The position numbers were made by a program, and so were the translations under genes. This document shows, piece after piece, positions 59,897 through 64,000 of a stretch of DNA of 64,000 nt (position 1 is the first letter of the stretch; each line of letters begins with the position of its first letter). Source of the stretch: Albibacterium sp035514885 (GTDB lineage Bacteria > Bacteroidota > Bacteroidia > Sphingobacteriales > Sphingobacteriaceae); NCBI RefSeq assembly GCF_035514885.1, contig NZ_DATJCH010000005.1:229113-293112 (forward strand), written 5' to 3'. Under the pieces are notes generated by a model, which searched no databases, was not told where the DNA came from, and was given only the letters and a program-made list of their open reading frames with translations.

Positions 59897-62785
59897 TTAT
59901 TCAGGTTTTTCAATTTTAAATTCTTCTATAAAATTCTGATAAAACTCTTTAATTTGTTCTATGGTAGTACTGTTGTCATATCTATTTTCGTAAACCCATT
60001 TATACAATTTCTCATTTAGTGCAATTTGTAATTCTGATTTATCATTTTCATCCTGAATAGAAATGAATGGTGAAAGCATTTTCGGATACTGTAAATTTAG
60101 ATAATAATCAAATCTATAATGATAGACATATGATTCATGAGCACCGTCTTTTAATCGAAGTATAAAGTATTTTTCAATGCACGGTATTATGCACCTTGAT
60201 GAGTAATAATTATTATTGGTGCTGAGTAAAATCCGCTTTATTTCAGAGTCTTCAACAGGACTTTTTTGTTCTTTTTTTGAAAAATATATTTGCCTAACAT
60301 TGGTTTCAACTTCTTCCATTTCTTGAATAGAAGTCATTGCTTCACTAAATTTACCTAAAATGAAAGTAGTGTAATCGTAAGAAGGGGAACCTCCTCTTAA
60401 ACTAATAGAAAGTTCTTTTTCCTTGATTTCGTAGATATCCCCATAATGTGAATTTATCCTTTTATCGTAAATTAATTTTAAGTTATCAATCGAATTTAAC
60501 AAATTTTTTATTTTATATTTTTTTTCACTTATGTTGACTTCTAAATTTTCCCACTGATTATACTTTTTAACATCAAAATGAGCTAAGAAATCATATTGTT
60601 CATAATAGTAGTTTAGAAACATACTTCCTAAGCTTTTTGACTCATCATTTTGAAATATGTCATTAAAATTATCAGTGATTACCTTAAAAGAACTAGTGAA
60701 AAATTGTTTTATAAGTTCACTGTTGTATTCGGGTCTTATTTTATTTCTATTCAATTCTAAAACCCTTGAAGCTTTGTCTTTGTGAATATTTATTTCAAAT
60801 CCCAAAAACATTAACTTTAAATTATTTTCGGCATGTTGATTTTTGTAGTAAGTAACAATTCTCCAATTATTTTCCTTTTTCCCAGAATAAATGTTAAATT
60901 CCAGCGAATTTTCTTTTTCAAAATACTTAAATTCACTTTTGTTGCTGCGAGTTTCAATTCCATTTCCATTTAAGAATAACTTTATAGGTATGTAACTTTT
61001 TGATGCAAAGTCAAAGATTTCATCAAAAATTTTACCTAATTCAATATCCAAAGATTCTTGAGAAAATGGATCATAATTATTTGCAATTCTACTTGCATTT
61101 TTTTGTTCTCCTTTTATAGACCACCTTTCGGGAATTGCTTTTGTTTTATGCTCAAATGAAAGTGATGTTCCTGGTTTTCTTTTATGATTTGTTTTTTGCT
61201 TTTGAACTAAAACACCTCCATCCTTTACTGAATTAGGGCTATTTAATTCTATAAGTTGCAATTCTTCAGTGAAAAAATTTTTGGTTTCCAATTTGACTTG
61301 GTCAGTTAGCATAAAAATACTTTGAAAGCCTATACCAAAAATTCCTGAAGGTTGAAGCCACAAGGGCATTTCGTCAATTAAGTTCATTCTTCTTCTATTT
61401 TTGGATGAACTACCTGTGTTCATTAAAAAATTCAAGTCGTATGTAGACAATCCTATTCCTTTGTCTGCTATACTGAATTCCCAAATTTTGTCTTCACCTA
61501 TTACATTCTTTTCCTTTATATCAATGTGGATATGGAAATCGTTCTTAATGCGAATAAAATCAACAGAGTTCGGATGAGAAAGATCAAATTTATTTTCATC
61601 TTTATATTCTAACCATATTCTTAACACAGTAGCGTCCACTGCATTTTGCAAAATCTCTCTTATACATTGAAATGCTCCTTCATATATTCCAGCACCTCGC
61701 AATAATTCCATTGCTTTATCTGTATCAACAGAGAATTTTGGTTTCTTTTTTCCGTCGATGTAATCGTAGCCAGATAGTTCAACTTTTAGACTACCTATTG
61801 TTGGTAAGTAACCTAAATCTTTAAAAGGAACAATATTATTCCAATTAATCATTTGCTGACTTATTTCAGAGTTTAAATAATTGAACCAATGTTGAGTTAC
61901 ATTTGCAGTGTCGTAGTCGAAACATTTAGCTCTTACATCTATAATTTCATTATCAACTCTGAATGACTCAATTGAAAGATGCTTGGCTTTGTGATTTAAA
62001 GTATCTATCGGAATTTTGCTTAAGGTTCTTAGCATTACTTCTGAAAACCTATTATTGTCTAAGTCTAATAAATCCCCTATTCGTAAAAGGCATGAAATAA
62101 ATCTTGGGTGCGAGTTTTCAATATCAATTCCAACCTCACTAAATGGTAAATTCATTACATCTTCAAAGTTTTTGGTATGACTTGAACAAATGTCAGCAAG
62201 TATTTTAAAAATTCTTTGAGGAATTACTCCTCTTGGTGAAGATAATTTTAATTCGCCATTTGGATTAGTGATTATTTCCTTAGACCTATCAGAATGTGTT
62301 CTTCTGAAAAATTCAGCTAAAATAAACTTTATGCCATCATGATATTCTAAGTTTAGTTCACTTAAATTGTATTTGATTTTACCATTATCAATTTTGAATT
62401 GCGATGCGAACGCATATAATCCGTTTTTTTCATCTTGTTGAATTTCCTTAAAAAAATCAAAAAAATCTTGTGATTGTAGTGCTTCAATAAGCTTATCGCT
62501 TGAAACCACCATTCCAATGTCATGAGAATAGCTTGCTTCAAGTATTAACCATATATCAATTGCCGAAAGTTTTTCTAATTTTTCTTTGCCTAAAACTCTA
62601 ACGATATTATTGATTATCGTTATTGAATGAGATTCATCATGAAGGCTGTAATGAGGAAATAATGTAGAAACGGCATTTAACGCAACTGGGATTATTTTTT
62701 TGTCATAATTCCATTGTGCAAATAAAATTTCACTTTGAGTGCCTTGTGTCTTTTCGTAAAGTAATTTTTCAAGAAGTTTAATCAT
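59897..62785 (-). CDS. HD phosphohydrolase fused to an Hsp90-like (GHKL) ATPase, candidate defence protein
   Basis: 962 residues. N-terminal HD domain: YSLHDESHS (His49, Asp50, His53), SYSHDIGM (His88-Asp89) and the closing Asp in LRIGDLLDLDNNR (about 235-247). GHKL ATPase (about 365-560): N box REILQNAVDATV, G1 IADKGIGLS (Asp441), then GSSSK and a glycine-rich lid PSGIFGIGFQSIF (479-491). This layout is Hsp90/MORC-like rather than histidine-kinase-like, and no phospho-His domain is present. The last 400 residues are unrecognised. No signal or membrane helix. HD-GHKL fusions have been proposed as conflict-system proteins from comparative genomics; function is unproven. Lies upstream of hsdR, in a defence island. 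Confidence 0.8.
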   Translation of the reverse strand: MIKLLEKLLYEKTQGTQSEILFAQWNYDKKIIPVALNAVSTLFPHYSLHDESHSITIINNIVRVLGKEKLEKLSAIDIWLILEASYSHDIGMVVSSDKLIEALQSQDFFDFFKEIQQDEKNGLYAFASQFKIDNGKIKYNLSELNLEYHDGIKFILAEFFRRTHSDRSKEIITNPNGELKLSSPRGVIPQRIFKILADICSSHTKNFEDVMNLPFSEVGIDIENSHPRFISCLLRIGDLLDLDNNRFSEVMLRTLSKIPIDTLNHKAKHLSIESFRVDNEIIDVRAKCFDYDTANVTQHWFNYLNSEISQQMINWNNIVPFKDLGYLPTIGSLKVELSGYDYIDGKKKPKFSVDTDKAMELLRGAGIYEGAFQCIREILQNAVDATVLRIWLEYKDENKFDLSHPNSVDFIRIKNDFHIHIDIKEKNVIGEDKIWEFSIADKGIGLSTYDLNFLMNTGSSSKNRRRMNLIDEMPLWLQPSGIFGIGFQSIFMLTDQVKLETKNFFTEELQLIELNSPNSVKDGGVLVQKQKTNHKRKPGTSLSFEHKTKAIPERWSIKGEQKNASRIANNYDPFSQESLDIELGKIFDEIFDFASKSYIPIKLFLNGNGIETRSNKSEFKYFEKENSLEFNIYSGKKENNWRIVTYYKNQHAENNLKLMFLGFEINIHKDKASRVLELNRNKIRPEYNSELIKQFFTSSFKVITDNFNDIFQNDESKSLGSMFLNYYYEQYDFLAHFDVKKYNQWENLEVNISEKKYKIKNLLNSIDNLKLIYDKRINSHYGDIYEIKEKELSISLRGGSPSYDYTTFILGKFSEAMTSIQEMEEVETNVRQIYFSKKEQKSPVEDSEIKRILLSTNNNYYSSRCIIPCIEKYFILRLKDGAHESYVYHYRFDYYLNLQYPKMLSPFISIQDENDKSELQIALNEKLYKWVYENRYDNSTTIEQIKEFYQNFIEEFKIEKPE

Positions 62786-62958
62786 ATACTTAATATCATA
62801 GTTTTTTATATGTATTGTTCAATCATTTCCGCTCACCATTAGTATAAGTGAAACATCGTTTCGCCAATACTGTGGTGTTTAAGAATTTATTTTATTTCGG
62901 CTTATAACTATATAAAGGTATTAAAATATTGATTTGTAGAGAATTAATCTGGAGCTAT

Positions 62959-63039
62959 CTAACATATGTATTTTTTCTCATCGGTTTCGGTGTGGATTCC
63001 CGGTAGAATATCGTTGTAATAGATAGCTGCTTGTCTCAT
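62959..63039 (-). pseudogene. hipA: HipA toxin kinase fragment, truncated at the N-terminus end
   Basis: ATG 63037-63039 opens MRQAAIYYNDILPGIHTETD and ends at a stop after 26 residues. That is the start of HipA kinases of the Bacteroidota type; the other roughly 90 percent is missing. It follows the hipB remnant by 21 bases, the normal hipBA order. The 173 bases from here to the HD-GHKL start show only AT-rich spacer and a weak GAAAC-ATC-GTTTC inverted repeat at 62850-62862. Confidence 0.65.
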
Positions 63040-63060
63040 AATTCTATTTATTTGTGTCGG

Positions 63061-63260
63061 CTAGTTCTTTAGCATTGATAGGGGGGCTAGGATGTGACCA
63101 AACATTTTGAGCACTTGGTTGACCTTCTCCGAGATTTTCTTTGCCTTGTTCTATTTTTCCGGACGACCGTGAGCGCTACCCCCGCACGCTCAGCAAAAGC
63201 TTCTTGTGTGAGGTTAACTTCCTTTCTTTTCTGTTTTACAAAATCTGCCAGTGCTATCAT
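63061..63260 (-). pseudogene. hipB: Frame-shifted HipB-type helix-turn-helix antitoxin
   Basis: ATG at 63258-63260 gives MIALADFVKQKRKEVNLTQE and then AFAERAGVALTVVRK, a y4mF/HipB-like XRE domain. The continuation IEQGKENL and KVNQVLKMFGHILAP is present but in two other frames: one extra A in a five-A run and one extra G further on. The reading frame that stays open ends in an unrelated RTRQRKSRRRS tail. Either decay or assembly error. Upstream, ATATG-TATTTG-CATAT (63303-63318) is a candidate operator. Confidence 0.7.
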
Positions 63261-63302
63261 GATTATATGCTTTTACATCGATTTTGTATAAATATAGTGT
63301 TT

Positions 63303-63318
63303 ATATGTATTTGCATAT
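63303..63318. promoter_or_regulatory. Possible HipB operator
   Basis: ATATG, six bases, CATAT: a symmetric site about 45 bases upstream of the hipB remnant start. HipB-type repressors bind short palindromes in their own promoter; assignment is by position only. Confidence 0.35.
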
Positions 63319-63346
63319 AATAGTGGTCCTTGGCAATTTCTAAATA

Positions 63347-63775
63347 TTAAGTACTTTCTCCTATCGTTCTGTCGGACGAATCTCTGAATCTTGACCATAT
63401 CTCTGAATAGTCGTCCATTTTTTCTTTAATTTCTCTTATGGAAGGCTCAAGCTGATCTCGCAAAATGATCAGCGTTGCCTGCCATAACTCTGAGTCAGGC
63501 ATACCCATTACACTGTTGAGCTTGTGTACGGCCTGGTTGAAGTTGATACCAATATATTAAGCTCATTTCGAATCTGTATTAACTCCTCGAGAACATCGTC
63601 CATCGATCTGTTCCGATACGTGAAGATTACTGGTTTTTTTAAGTAAAACGTTCCGGCTGTACTCACTCATGCTACGGAACATGGATTTCTTAAATCTAGA
63701 ATGGATAACTTTGTATTCTTTAGGCGTAAATCGAGTATTCATCCACTTCGTTCGATTTTCTGTTATTTTGCTCAT
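63347..63775 (-). pseudogene. mobC: Frame-shifted MobC-like mobilisation (relaxosome) protein
   Basis: ATG at 63773-63775 gives MSKITENRTKWMNTRFTPKE and SEYSRNVLLKK, the ribbon-helix-helix part of MobC. The frame then changes at a seven-A run (63634-63640). The next frame carries KPVIFTYRNRSMDDVLEELI and RNELN, and after a second shift near 63549-63560 the rest reads GINFNQAVHKLNSVMGMPD to GEST and stop. All pieces of a normal MobC of about 140 residues are present in order, so it is a whole gene with two frameshifts. MobC opens oriT for relaxase; the island was once mobilisable. Confidence 0.75.
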
Positions 63776-63850
63776 ATCAATGTTTTGAATAATCCGACTT
63801 TGGAGGATTTATTGATTGTAATGACCGACCAACGGAGGGAATGAAAAATC

Positions 63851-63896
63851 CGTTTGTGACACAAACGTACATCTTGCTATTACCTTAGACGGTAAT
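63851..63896. other. Palindromes upstream of mobC, candidate oriT
   Basis: CGTTTGTGACACAAACG (63851-63867) is a perfect palindrome with one central base. ATTACC-TTAGAC-GGTAAT (63879-63896) follows. The region lies upstream of mobC, where oriT usually sits. The nic site cannot be assigned from sequence. The rest of 63776-64000 shows no gene. Confidence 0.4.
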
Positions 63897-64000
63897 TAAT
63901 CGCGTTCTCGAAGTCCTCCTTTAAGTCCATTATTTGTGATTGTGTTAATTCGATTTATATTTTGTTTTTGATTGTCAAATGAATAAGTTTTGTATGCGGA

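Noticed and set aside
63094..63291. 65-residue open frame on the plus strand near the right end
   Set aside because: Antisense to the hipB remnant, whose helix-turn-helix motif is clear; no family features of its own.
1..64000. CRISPR arrays
   Set aside because: No series of direct repeats with regular spacers was seen; repeats found are single pairs.

Overview
The window is chromosomal DNA from a low-G+C member of the Bacteroidota. The proteins look most like Sphingobacteriales (Sphingobacteriaceae; a Solitalea- or Pedobacter-like organism is my guess, not a proven identification). Support comes from several promoters of the Bacteroidota type (TTTG, 19-21 bases, TAnnTTTG), the near absence of Shine-Dalgarno sequences, lineage-typical proteins (DUF4293, a HolA-linked HsdR-N protein, GH92, ThuA) and the rpsL-rpsG-fusA-rpsJ order.

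Layout. 1-2088: the 5' part of a K+-type membrane pyrophosphatase (minus strand), divergent from the str operon (2425-5905: S12, S7, EF-G, S10), which has an internal terminator-like hairpin before fusA and ends in a terminator. 6072-10259: MgtE, GpsA and a lipoprotein gamma-glutamyltransferase. 10330-12750 (minus): DEAD-box helicase and DUF4293 protein. 12808-16946: TruA, an MsbA-like ABC exporter, SucD and a lipoprotein MsrB. 17077-19038: a GH92-family protein that seems to have lost its catalytic segment. 19070-24125: a small HsdR-N-like nuclease domain protein, HolA, a phosphoesterase, a nucleotidyltransferase, a KTSC protein, an AI-2E-type permease and an unknown protein. 24344-31540: a signalling and stress block (small lipoprotein, NarX-like kinase with LuxR-type regulator, PAS kinase, small acidic proteins, MscS, ECF sigma factor). 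31594-37280: the four-gene ligase-associated DNA-damage operon (exonuclease, ATP-dependent ligase, Lhr-like helicase, PdeM phosphoesterase). 37273-45978 (minus): a giant 2901-residue cyclic beta-glucan synthase-like protein. 46250-54459: sugar isomerase/epimerase, ThuA, TauE permease, SGNH hydrolase, ECF sigma factor, two AraC regulators around an NmrA-like protein, and a SnoaL-like protein.

From about 54.7 kb to the right end the window looks like a decaying genomic island. Its left edge carries a tRNA 3'-end-like fragment. Inside are a broken TIR-like (DUF1863/ThsB-type) gene, a type I-like restriction system whose methylase is fused to a single half-size specificity domain, a 962-residue protein joining an HD phosphohydrolase to an Hsp90-like (GHKL) ATPase, frame-shifted hipB and truncated hipA remnants, a frame-shifted mobC, and palindromes that could be an oriT. 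The HD-GHKL protein together with the HsdM-S fusion is the best candidate for a little-described defence module. The relics were read by hand from the DNA and are not visible as long open frames.

No rRNA, no intact tRNA, no insertion sequence and no CRISPR array were recognised.
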